Below are positions 17,475 to 25,653 of a DNA stretch of 64,000 nt, in pieces. Location of the stretch: the NCBI GenBank assembly GCA_050949415.1, contig JBMNFR010000009.1, positions 744,001 through 808,000 on the forward strand, read 5' to 3'. A program made the position numbers and the translations under genes. The first letter of the stretch is position 1, and the number at the start of each line of letters is the position of its first letter. This stretch comes from JAAZKI01 sp012799905. GTDB taxonomy: Bacteria > Verrucomicrobiota > Lentisphaeria > Oligosphaerales > Oligosphaeraceae. Below the pieces are notes generated by a model, which was not told the origin of the DNA, did not search any database, and was given only the letters and a program-made list of their open reading frames with translations.

Positions 17475-17792
17475 ATGCTCAACATTCTGGAAAAAACGTT
17501 TCTTTTCGGTCTGGGCACTCTCGCCATCACCAAGAACAAGGCTGAGGCGTTTGTCAGGGAAGCCTCCAAGGAGGCCAATCTGAGCCCGGAAGAAGGCAAT
17601 CAACTTTTGAACGTCATCTTGGAAGAAGGCAAAAACGCCAAGGCGAATCTTAACGCCGCCGTCGAAGAAGTCATCGCCTCCCGCGGCCAGTCTCTGATTC
17701 CCGGCTACAAGTCTATCAGCAGCCTGGAAAAAAGAATCGCCGATCTGGAAGACCGCCTCGCCAAACTGGAACCTGCTGCCAAGACCGAGTAA
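17475..17792 (+). CDS. Phasin-like small helical protein
   Basis: 105 residues; the start is set by AGGAGAAAAGCT before ATG 17475. It begins with a short amphipathic segment (MLNILEKTFLFGLGTLAITKNKAEAFV), followed by helical regions ending in a leucine-spaced coiled coil (SLEKRIADLEDRLAKLE). This matches the pattern of PhaF/PhaI-type granule-associated and related 'phasin family' proteins. No PHA synthase is in the window, so a granule role is not shown. folC begins 57 bases downstream. Confidence 0.55.
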   Translation: MLNILEKTFLFGLGTLAITKNKAEAFVREASKEANLSPEEGNQLLNVILEEGKNAKANLNAAVEEVIASRGQSLIPGYKSISSLEKRIADLEDRLAKLEPAAKTE

Positions 17793-17848
17793 CATCTGCG
17801 CACGCAGTGCGACGACCGGCCCGCTTCTTGGAGTGCAACATACCCTCT

Positions 17849-19108
17849 ATGCGTGACTTCGATCCCATCGCCGAACAGGCATTTTTTGACCTCTTCAAAG
17901 ACTATTTCGACGCTGAAAAAGACGCCGGCAAGCAGCACAACCAGGCCAATTATTCTCTGGCCCGAATGGAGCCGCTCGCTCGACTGGCCGGAGAACCCGA
18001 AAAGAATTTCCCAATCATCCACGTCGCCGGCACCAAAGGCAAAGGCTCAACCTGCCATTTCATCGCTGCCTTGCTGACCAGCGCCGGCATGCGCACCGGC
18101 CTTTTTACCAGCCCACACCTCAGCACTGTCCGAGAGCGATTCCAAATCGACAACGCACTGCTCCCCCTTCCCCTCCTCACAAGACACGCCGTCGACTACC
18201 TCGCCCTTATCAAGCAAAACGACCTCAAGCCAAGTCTGTTCGAAATCTTCACCGTCCTGGCATTGAAAATCTTTTCCGAGGCCAATGTCGACGTCGTCAT
18301 CCTGGAGACCGGCATTGGCGGTCGGTTGGACGCCACCAACTACGTCGCCCAGCCCCGCTGCACTGTCATCACCCCTGTCAGTTTCGATCACGTCGCCCTG
18401 CTGGGCAACACCATTGCCGCCATCGCCGCGGAAAAAGCCGGCATTCTGAAACCCGGAGTGCCCCTTGTGCTGGCCAAGCAGCCCTTTCCCGAGGCCGAGG
18501 CCGTCATTCGCCAGCAGGCCGAGAAACTCAACTGCCCCGTACACTGCCCAAGCCCTGGCCAGGGCGCTGACTTCCTCCCCAGCGCCTATCCACCTTTTCT
18601 GCGGGACAACTTTGCTGTCGCGATGACCGCTGTAATGGTGTTCGGCGCAAAGCCAGACCAGCACACCTTCCGCCTGCCGACTCTCCGGGCTCGTTGCGAA
18701 GTCATCTCAGAGACGCCGCTCGTCATCCTGGACGCCGCCCACAATGCTGACTCCGCCGCCAAACTCGTCCAAAGCCTCTGCTGTCTGCGGCCAAATACGG
18801 CTTGGACGGTCGTCCTCGGCATCGTCAAAGGCAAAGACGTTGACGGCATTGTCAAGGCTCTGGCTCAGCTGCCGGGTGCTTCCTTCATTTTGACCCACCC
18901 GGAGACAGGGAAAGGCTCCGCCCTCCCGGAACTGACCGCCGCTGCCCGCGAACACCACCTTCAGGTCGACGCCATCATTCCTCAACTGACCGCCAAAAGC
19001 CAACTGCCGGCCGACCGTCCACTCCTGTTCACTGGCTCGTTCTTTACCGCCTTGCTCGGGGAAAAACTCTTCCCGGCTTCAACCCCTCAATTATCTAAAA
19101 CGGATTGA
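17849..19108 (+). CDS. folC: Folylpolyglutamate synthase / dihydrofolate synthase
   Basis: 419 residues from ATG 17849 (a GTG at 17807 would add 14). The Mur-ligase fold is clear: P-loop VAGTKGKGST, TSPHL after it, ETGIGGRLDATN, and the C-terminal domain with ILDAAHNADSAAKLV. The enzyme adds glutamate to (dihydro)folate using ATP in the cytoplasm. SHMT, which uses polyglutamylated folate, is elsewhere in the window (41.8 kb). It forms a short operon with the nitroreductase ten bases downstream. Confidence 0.92.
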   Translation: MRDFDPIAEQAFFDLFKDYFDAEKDAGKQHNQANYSLARMEPLARLAGEPEKNFPIIHVAGTKGKGSTCHFIAALLTSAGMRTGLFTSPHLSTVRERFQIDNALLPLPLLTRHAVDYLALIKQNDLKPSLFEIFTVLALKIFSEANVDVVILETGIGGRLDATNYVAQPRCTVITPVSFDHVALLGNTIAAIAAEKAGILKPGVPLVLAKQPFPEAEAVIRQQAEKLNCPVHCPSPGQGADFLPSAYPPFLRDNFAVAMTAVMVFGAKPDQHTFRLPTLRARCEVISETPLVILDAAHNADSAAKLVQSLCCLRPNTAWTVVLGIVKGKDVDGIVKALAQLPGASFILTHPETGKGSALPELTAAAREHHLQVDAIIPQLTAKSQLPADRPLLFTGSFFTALLGEKLFPASTPQLSKTD

Positions 19109-19117
19109 CATTCTATC

Positions 19118-19693
19118 ATGAAAGCTTTGCAAGCTCTGACCGAACGCCGCACCATCCGGCTATTCCAACAGCGTCCTGTTGCTGACGCTGATCTCGCCAC
19201 TGTCATCAACGCTGCCAGGGTGACCTCCTGCGCGTCCAACCTGCAACCCCTGCGCTATATCGCCATCAGGACGCAGCCGCTCGTGGACCAGGTTCTTGCT
19301 GAAACTGCCTGGGCAGCGCTTGTCGCTCCGAAACGCACGCCTGTTCCCGGGAAAACTGCTCCAGCCGCCTTCATCGCCGTCATTGCCCCGGCTGATGCCA
19401 AGCCGATTACCTATGCTGACGCCGGAGCTGCCATCCAAAGCATGCAGACTGCTGCCTGGACGCTTGGCCTCGGGTGCTGCTGGATCGGCTCACTTAAACG
19501 CGAAAACCTGCAAAAGCTTCTCAACCTGACGCCCGAGAAGCAGACGCTCTTCCTCCTGGCTATCGGCTATCCTGCCGAGCAACCTGTCAGCGAAGACGTC
19601 GCTGGAGACGCCTCTATAGCCTACTATTTGGACGACGCCAACCGTCTTCACGTGCCAAAAATCCGCCTCGAAGACCTCGTCGATTGGAGATAA
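19118..19693 (+). CDS. Nitroreductase-family flavoprotein
   Basis: 191 residues. The N-terminal ERRTIRLFQQRPV with DLATVINAARVTSCASNLQPLRYI is the FMN-binding signature (R-S-.R.F; P-S..N.Q.W/L-like), and ALGLGCCWIGSL-type sequence near residue 125 is the central family motif. Such enzymes use FMN and NAD(P)H to reduce nitro compounds, quinones or enones; the physiological substrate is unknown. It is co-directional with folC. Its stop is followed by the heptamer-repeat gap. Confidence 0.85.
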   Translation: MKALQALTERRTIRLFQQRPVADADLATVINAARVTSCASNLQPLRYIAIRTQPLVDQVLAETAWAALVAPKRTPVPGKTAPAAFIAVIAPADAKPITYADAGAAIQSMQTAAWTLGLGCCWIGSLKRENLQKLLNLTPEKQTLFLLAIGYPAEQPVSEDVAGDASIAYYLDDANRLHVPKIRLEDLVDWR

Positions 19694-20049
19694 AATAACA
19701 ATTTCCCGCCCCTCGCCCCTTACGAATTATGAATTATGAATTATGAATTATGAATTATGAAATGCGCCTCAGCATTCAGCATTCAACATTCAGCATTCAG
19801 GCTCTCGCCCCTCGCCCCTTACGAATTATGAATTATGAATTATGAATTATGAAATGCGCCTCAGCATTCAGCATTCAACATTCAACATTCAGCATTCAGG
19901 CTCTCGCCCCTCGCCCCTAAAAAAGCCCCTGTCCACCAACGTCCACTTCCGTCCACGTCCACTATCCACTAACGTCCACTCAAGTCCACAGTCCATCGTC
20001 TACTAAAGTCCACTAACGTCCATTGTCCACTGTCCACTACTACTCCGCC
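19694..20049. repeat. Heptanucleotide repeats and a GTCCA array before nfeD
   Basis: A ~95-bp block occurs twice in tandem (about 19705-19810 and 19811-19918). Each block has CGCCCCT heptamers, four copies of GAATTAT, then four to five CAGCATT/CAACATT units: three different 7-bp minisatellites in fixed order. A GTCCA array like that at 13.4 kb follows (19931-20039). No gene. Confidence 0.9.
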
Positions 20050-21540
20050 ATGAACAACTTTTTTGCCCCCATTCGGTACGTTCTGGCTTTTCTCGGCCTA
20101 TTTGCCTGTACATTCAGCAGCATAGCGGCTGGCGCCGGGGATTCCCAGAGTGTCTTTGTTCTCCCGGTTGAAGGCGCCATTGACAAAGGCATGCTGTTCG
20201 TCTTCCGCCGCGCTTTCCGCGAGGTGGAAAAACTGAAGCCTGAGGCCGTGATCCTGGAATTGAACACGCCTGGCGGCGGTCTCAATGAAACCCGTGAAAT
20301 CATCGCTTGGATGCGTTCAATCAAAAACAAGGGCTGCCCGGTCTACGCATTTGTCAATCCTGACGCCCTCAGCGCCGGCGCCATGCTCTCCTTGGCCAGC
20401 AGCGGCATCTTCATGTCTTCCAACGCCACCATTGGCAGCGCCATGCCATTAGCCGTCTCGCCCCTTGGCGGCGGCGTCCAGGACCTCCCCTCGGACGTCA
20501 AGGAAAAGATGCTGTCTGCGGTTCGCGCCATGGTCGTCAGCATGGCCCAGGAGAACAACTTTCGCACGGATGTAGCCGTTGCCATGGTTGATCCCAACCA
20601 TGACGACCTCATAGCCGGTGACACGGTCATCTGTCCAAAAGGCAAACTGCTCAATCTCACTGCCCAGGACGCCACCAGGATTTATCCCGGCGAAAGCAAG
20701 CCATTGCTGGCCAAGGCCATGACCGACGACATCGACCTGGTGCTTGAAGCCGTTGGCCTGTCCGGCGCCAAAATCATCCGCTTCCAGGAGGAAATGGCCG
20801 ACCGCCTGGCGCGCCTGATCACCGCCCTGGGGCCGCTATTGCTCGGACTTGGCGTCTTGGCGCTTTGGATTGAATTTAAAACGCCTGGTTTCGGCGCTTT
20901 CGGCATCACCGGCATCGTCCTTCTCGCCATTTATTTCTTTGGCCATTACGTAGCGGGCCTGGCTGGCGTGGAGGAAATCGCCCTAGTCACCATTGGCGTT
21001 GTCCTTCTCGCCATTGAAATCTTCCTCATCCCCGGCTTTGGCATCACCGGCGTCCTCGGCATCCTATGCATCCTAATCGGCGCTGGCATGGCCGTCATCC
21101 CTCGCCTGCATGACGCTCCCTCCTGGCTGGAAATCGGGCCGTCCTTCCTGGAAACATACATCCAGAACGCCCTGCGCCAGTTAGGCATCGCCCTCGCCGT
21201 TCTATTTGGCGGCGCTTGGATTCTCAGCCGCTTCCTGCCGAAAACCAATATCTACCACTCTCTCGTCCTCAATCAGCAGCTCAATGCCGAAGACGGCTAT
21301 GTGAGCTCAGATATGGACAGCAAAAAAAACCTCCTCGGCAAAAACGGCCTAGCCTTTACCACTCTCCGGCCGGCTGGCACTGTCTTGATTGACGGCCAGC
21401 GCCATGACGTCATCAGCAATGGCGACATGATTCCCAAAGGCGCAACTGTCCGCGTCATCGCTATTGAGGGCGCTTCCATCACCGTCGAAGCCCTCCCGGA
21501 TGATGCTCCCCAGTCAACCCCTGAAAAGGCCGAGTCTTAA
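20050..21540 (+). CDS. nfeD: NfeD-family membrane-bound serine protease
   Basis: 496 residues from ATG 20050. After a signal peptide, a ClpP/SppA-like protease domain (~30-240) shows ILELNTPGGGL, the nucleophile region DALSAGAMLSLAS and ATIGSAMP. Four to six membrane helices follow (~255-400), then the C-terminal NfeD OB-fold (LLGKNGLAFTTLRPAGTVLIDGQRHDV). This long form is thought to cleave membrane proteins such as stomatins; no stomatin gene is adjacent here. The next gene, 71 bases downstream, is the MlaA fusion, suggesting shared envelope duty. Confidence 0.9.
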   Translation: MNNFFAPIRYVLAFLGLFACTFSSIAAGAGDSQSVFVLPVEGAIDKGMLFVFRRAFREVEKLKPEAVILELNTPGGGLNETREIIAWMRSIKNKGCPVYAFVNPDALSAGAMLSLASSGIFMSSNATIGSAMPLAVSPLGGGVQDLPSDVKEKMLSAVRAMVVSMAQENNFRTDVAVAMVDPNHDDLIAGDTVICPKGKLLNLTAQDATRIYPGESKPLLAKAMTDDIDLVLEAVGLSGAKIIRFQEEMADRLARLITALGPLLLGLGVLALWIEFKTPGFGAFGITGIVLLAIYFFGHYVAGLAGVEEIALVTIGVVLLAIEIFLIPGFGITGVLGILCILIGAGMAVIPRLHDAPSWLEIGPSFLETYIQNALRQLGIALAVLFGGAWILSRFLPKTNIYHSLVLNQQLNAEDGYVSSDMDSKKNLLGKNGLAFTTLRPAGTVLIDGQRHDVISNGDMIPKGATVRVIAIEGASITVEALPDDAPQSTPEKAES

Positions 21541-21611
21541 TCTTTTCGGGGACAGCGCACCACGCTGTCCAGAGTCCCATTCCTGCCCTCCTTCTGCAAC
21601 CATCAACCATC

Positions 21612-23519
21612 ATGCGAAATCTTCCCATGCGTAACCGCCTACGCCATTCTCTCTGGTTCTGTTTTGCCCTGAGTTGTCTCTTGTTTGCGGGAATCAGCTG
21701 CGGCGCTGACTCAGCCCCCGCCTATCCCCCCGGCATCGGCCTCTTCTGCCAGCCTCTGGATGCAGATGACCACTTAGAGGGCTTTAACCGCTCTATGCAC
21801 CTGTTCAATCAAGGCCTGGTCAGCTATGTCTTCTATCCGGTCGGCGTGAGCTACAACTTCCTCGTGCCGGAAACCGCCCGCACCAGCATTGCCAATTGCG
21901 GTCACAACCTGCTCTTCCCGGTTCGACTCGTCAACACCTGCCTGCAAGGCAAATTTCAAGCTGCCTGGGAGGAAACCAAGCGCTTCGGCGTCAATTCCAC
22001 GGTCGGCATCCTCGGCTTCCGGGACCAAGCCAGCCGCTGGGGCATGCCTAGCCACGATGAAGACTTCGGCCAGACCATGGGTCACTACGGACTCAAGCCA
22101 GGCTTCTTCATCAACCTGCCATTTTTAGGCCCCTCCTCAGGCCGCGACCTGCTCGGGCGCATTCTGGACCTGCCCCTCAATCTCACTTTCTGGCTGTTCA
22201 ATAGCGACGCAGCCACAGCCGTCAATGCCGCCACCTACGCCAATACAGCGCTGTCAACTGCCCCCAACCTGAAGAAAATTTTCGACTCTCAGGACGACAC
22301 CTATCGGATGGCTCAAGCCCTGTATCTGCTTGACCGCGAAACTAAAACCCGCGACTTTCCGCTTTCAGAAGTCGCCGGCGACCCGGATGAATCATTTGGA
22401 TTCCTGGCTCTGAAGCCGCGCTCAGAGACGTTTTTCCAAAGAGGCGTAACCAGGAATCTCAAGCTTCCCGGCGCCTCGCAAAAATTGCCGTACTCGTTCT
22501 GGAAAGCCAAGGCCGACACCACCAAAATGATCGTCATCCTGCCGGGCGTGGGCGGCCACCGCATGTCCACCGGCGTCCTCGCCTTAGCCGAACTGATGCA
22601 GACAAACGGCTGGAATGTCATCACTCTGAGTTCGACGCTGCATCCTGACTTCTTTCTCGGTCTTCCCGGCAATGACCTGCCAGGCAATTTCAGCCGTGAC
22701 GCCGAAGCCATCCGCCTGGCTCTCACCCATGCAATCGCCGACTTCAGCCAGCTTTACCCCAAGCAAGCCCCAAACTCCATTTCCGTGCTCGGCTACTCGC
22801 TCGGCGCCATCAACGCGCTCTTTCTGGCAGCCCAGGAAGACAGTGCTGACAGCGGACAGCTGCACATCGACCGCTACGTCGCCATCAACCCGCCCATTGA
22901 CCCCATCCACGCCCTCGAACAAATCGACCAGTTTTTCGATATCCCCAAAAACTGGCCTGACCCGGAACAGCGCGCTGAAGACGTCTTCATACGCCTGGCC
23001 AGCGCCTTTCACGCCCAAAGACGCCAGCAGCCCGGCTCGCCGCCCAGGCCCATCCCAATCACCCGCGAAGAATCGCAATTCCTCATCGGCTTCAATCTGC
23101 GCCTGGCCCTGGCTGACACCATCTGCGCTTCCCAGAGACGCCACAACCTCGGCCTCTTGCGCCATGACCCAGCCGCCTTCCGGCGCAATGCCGTCCACAC
23201 CGAGGCGCTCGGTGTTTCCTACATGACGTATGCCCAGGACTACATCCTGCCTCAGGCTCGCCAGCAGCAGCACCGGGACACCATGACAGCCTCCGAATTA
23301 GCCGAGGGCCTGTCTTTGCGCGCCATCGCTGACAGCCTGAAAAACAATCACAGAATTATCGTCCTGCACAACCGCAATGACTTCCTGTTGACTGAGGCCG
23401 ACCTCGCTTGGCTCGCCAGCAACCTCGGCGACCGCCTGCAAGTCTTTCCGGCCGGCAGCCATCTCGGCAATCTCTTTCTCCCGGAATACCAGACCCTGCT
23501 GACCACGCTTCTGCCTTGA
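21612..23519 (+). CDS. MlaA (VacJ)-like lipoprotein fused to an alpha/beta-hydrolase
   Basis: 635 residues. A signal peptide ends at a cysteine (AGISC; the -3 position is atypical for a lipobox). Residues ~35-260 match MlaA: LEGFNRSMHLFNQGL, RLVNTCLQGKFQAAWEETKRFGVNSTVG, GIFGFRD-like GILGFRDQA, FGQTMGHYGLKPG, LPFLGPSS.RD. MlaA sits in the outer membrane and removes misplaced phospholipids. Residues ~300-635 are an alpha/beta-hydrolase: ILPGVGGHRMS, nucleophile Ser396 in LGYSLGA, and a late HNRNDFLLTEADL acid segment with GSHLGN as the likely His. A second start lies at 21630. Coupling lipid extraction to lipid hydrolysis is inferred. Confidence 0.8.
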   Translation: MRNLPMRNRLRHSLWFCFALSCLLFAGISCGADSAPAYPPGIGLFCQPLDADDHLEGFNRSMHLFNQGLVSYVFYPVGVSYNFLVPETARTSIANCGHNLLFPVRLVNTCLQGKFQAAWEETKRFGVNSTVGILGFRDQASRWGMPSHDEDFGQTMGHYGLKPGFFINLPFLGPSSGRDLLGRILDLPLNLTFWLFNSDAATAVNAATYANTALSTAPNLKKIFDSQDDTYRMAQALYLLDRETKTRDFPLSEVAGDPDESFGFLALKPRSETFFQRGVTRNLKLPGASQKLPYSFWKAKADTTKMIVILPGVGGHRMSTGVLALAELMQTNGWNVITLSSTLHPDFFLGLPGNDLPGNFSRDAEAIRLALTHAIADFSQLYPKQAPNSISVLGYSLGAINALFLAAQEDSADSGQLHIDRYVAINPPIDPIHALEQIDQFFDIPKNWPDPEQRAEDVFIRLASAFHAQRRQQPGSPPRPIPITREESQFLIGFNLRLALADTICASQRRHNLGLLRHDPAAFRRNAVHTEALGVSYMTYAQDYILPQARQQQHRDTMTASELAEGLSLRAIADSLKNNHRIIVLHNRNDFLLTEADLAWLASNLGDRLQVFPAGSHLGNLFLPEYQTLLTTLLP

Positions 23520-23525
23520 GTCGCT

Positions 23526-24818
23526 TCAGGGCGCGGCTGGAAGGGCTTCTGCAATGACGGCGACGCCGTCAGGGATGACAGCGACGCGGGCGTCACGGCC
23601 TTGGCGGGCAAATGCCATGTCCAGGGCTTCCTCCGCGCTGCTGGCCGGCTGCAAATGCATACGCCGGATCATGTCCGGATCACAATCCTGGCTGACCAGG
23701 ATGACCTGGTGGCGGCAGAGAATCCGCGCCAGCACCTGGCTCTCCCACTGGTCCGCCACGGTCTGATCCTGCGGAACGCCGGCCAGACGCTGACTTAGCT
23801 CAGCCGGCGATGCGGCTGACGCCAGAAGATCATGGAACGCCTGCCCGCCATGGCCATCCGCGCATTGCGCCGCCATGATGATCACTGCCCCGGGCGGCGC
23901 TGCCGCCTCGGCGGCTGACATGCCCTTGACCGCCTGGTACACGTTTTGGTCCAAAGGATACCCGCCATTGCCGGTGATGATGATGTCCGCCGGCGGCACC
24001 TTAACCTGGCACTGACTGCGCACAAACTCGCAGCCGGCCGCATGCGCGGCAAACGGATCGCCGGAAAAAGCCCGGACGACCTGCTTGCTGCCATTGATGA
24101 CGACGTTGACAATAAACGCCAGGCCGGCCTGACGAGCGGCCCACACCATATCGCGATGCATTGGATTGCCGTCCAGGCGCCCGGCGCGAGCCTGTGGCGA
24201 AGCGATAAATTCAGCGCAGTGATTGGCAAAGACCGTCGTTTCCCCGGCAATGCCGGGCAGGACGCTCTTGCGCCCTCCGGAAAACCCCGCGAAAAAATGC
24301 GGTTCGATAAAGCCTTCTGCCAGGAGCAGGTCAGTCTCAACGGCGATTCGGTTGACCCATAATTGCCCGCCTGAAGGCAGGACGCCAAGGTTAACCATTT
24401 GGCTGGAATCCCGCGAGTTATGCACCACGATTCGTTCGTTGGCCACGATTTCCGGGCCGAATTTCTCCAGCAGCTCGGCCTTGGTGCTGGCACGATGCAT
24501 GCCAGTGGCAATCAGGATGGTTATTTCCAAGCCGGGGTTTTCGCGGCGCAATTCCTGCAACAACGGCGGAAAAATGGCCTGGCTCGGCACTGGCCGTGTA
24601 TGGTCGCTGGCAATAATCACGGCCGTGCGCTTGCCGCGCGCCAGCGCCGATGCGCCCGGCGAACTAATCGGCTGAGCCAGAGACTGTTCAACTAAAGTCA
24701 ATCCCGGCGCTGACGGACAACTGCCGCTCAGACGGGATTCAAAAACGCCGACCAGGTTCTCCGCCGGCACGGCAAACTCCAAATGACCACGCCCATACGG
24801 CACTTTGACCATAACCAT
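23526..24818 (-). CDS. larA: LarA-family nickel-pincer racemase (lactate racemase-like)
   Basis: 430 residues of the DUF2088/LarA family. Motifs in order: SDHTRPVP, IATGMHR (catalytic-region His), FIEPHFFAGFSGGRKSVLPGIAG, with the Lys that carries the nickel-pincer nucleotide, and FANH. GNGGYPLDQNVYQAVKGM is typical. LarA homologues racemise or epimerise 2-hydroxy acids; the substrate is not fixed by sequence. The cofactor-making larB, larC and larE are not in view. It is the last gene of a pfp-tcdA-larA run and ends six bases from the convergent MlaA fusion. Confidence 0.85.
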   Translation of the reverse strand: MVMVKVPYGRGHLEFAVPAENLVGVFESRLSGSCPSAPGLTLVEQSLAQPISSPGASALARGKRTAVIIASDHTRPVPSQAIFPPLLQELRRENPGLEITILIATGMHRASTKAELLEKFGPEIVANERIVVHNSRDSSQMVNLGVLPSGGQLWVNRIAVETDLLLAEGFIEPHFFAGFSGGRKSVLPGIAGETTVFANHCAEFIASPQARAGRLDGNPMHRDMVWAARQAGLAFIVNVVINGSKQVVRAFSGDPFAAHAAGCEFVRSQCQVKVPPADIIITGNGGYPLDQNVYQAVKGMSAAEAAAPPGAVIIMAAQCADGHGGQAFHDLLASAASPAELSQRLAGVPQDQTVADQWESQVLARILCRHQVILVSQDCDPDMIRRMHLQPASSAEEALDMAFARQGRDARVAVIPDGVAVIAEALPAAP

Positions 24819-24882
24819 GAGTCATCCTCTCGACAGTTTCGGCCAGACTCTGCCTGCCCAGTCAGAATGAAGCGGCTGCGGT

Positions 24883-25653
24883 CTACTTCGGGCAATCGTC
24901 CACCAGCAGGCTCTGCAAGACTTCCGCGGCGCAGCGCAGACCAAACAGCGCCGGAAGATAAGAAATGACGCCTAACGGCCGCCTGGCGCCGGGCGTCTCA
25001 GCAACGCCGCCCAAATGCTCTCCGTCGGTTCCACGCACGGGCAGTTCCGGCGAAAAGACCACCTTGATTCCTCGCGTCACTCCGGCGCGGCGCAGACTCT
25101 TGCGCAGGAGCCGCGCCAGCGGGCAGCCATAACTGTCTGCCAAATCTGCCACCTGGATTGCGTCCGCCGCCAGTTTATTGGCGGCGCCCATGCTTGATAT
25201 CACCGGCACGCCGTGTCGCCAGCACTCCAGCAGCAAAGCAACTTTGGCGGGACGGTCGTCAATGGCATCAACAACATAATCCCAAGGCGGCGTTTGATTG
25301 ACCCAGTCAGCGCAATTGTCCGGCGTCACCCGCTCGCGTCTGCACCAAATCTCAGCGCGTGGCGAAATATCGCGCAGACGCTCTTCCAGCACCTCGGCCT
25401 TGCTCGCGCCAATAGTGCTATGCAATGCTGCCAATTGGCGGTTGATGTTGCTCACCCGCACGACATCGTCATCAACCAACAACAGATGGCCGACGCCGCC
25501 CCGAACCAGCGCTTCCGCCGCCCAGGAGCCGACGCCGCCCACCCCGAAGACAACTACCCGCGACGACCACAGACGTTGAAAACCGGCGTCGCCCACCAGC
25601 AGACGCAAGCGGCAGAAACCGTCGTCAGCCTGGCTCGACGCCGTGTCACTCAC
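24883..25653 (-). CDS. tcdA: ThiF/E1-like tRNA threonylcarbamoyladenosine dehydratase
   Basis: 256 residues from a GTG at 25653 that overlaps the pfp stop as GTGA; the frame is open further upstream but only inside pfp. The E1-like Rossmann fold is clear: VVVFGVGGVGSWAAEALVRGGVGHLLLVDDDVV, R..NRQ (NINRQL), DYVVDAIDD. The C-terminal half (KVALLLECWRHGVPVISSMGAANKL..) fits TcdA/YgdL, which cyclises t6A to ct6A in tRNA. Closely related ThiF/MoeB proteins are the alternative, but there is no ThiS/MoaD partner nearby. Confidence 0.82.
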   Translation of the reverse strand: MSDTASSQADDGFCRLRLLVGDAGFQRLWSSRVVVFGVGGVGSWAAEALVRGGVGHLLLVDDDVVRVSNINRQLAALHSTIGASKAEVLEERLRDISPRAEIWCRRERVTPDNCADWVNQTPPWDYVVDAIDDRPAKVALLLECWRHGVPVISSMGAANKLAADAIQVADLADSYGCPLARLLRKSLRRAGVTRGIKVVFSPELPVRGTDGEHLGGVAETPGARRPLGVISYLPALFGLRCAAEVLQSLLVDDCPK

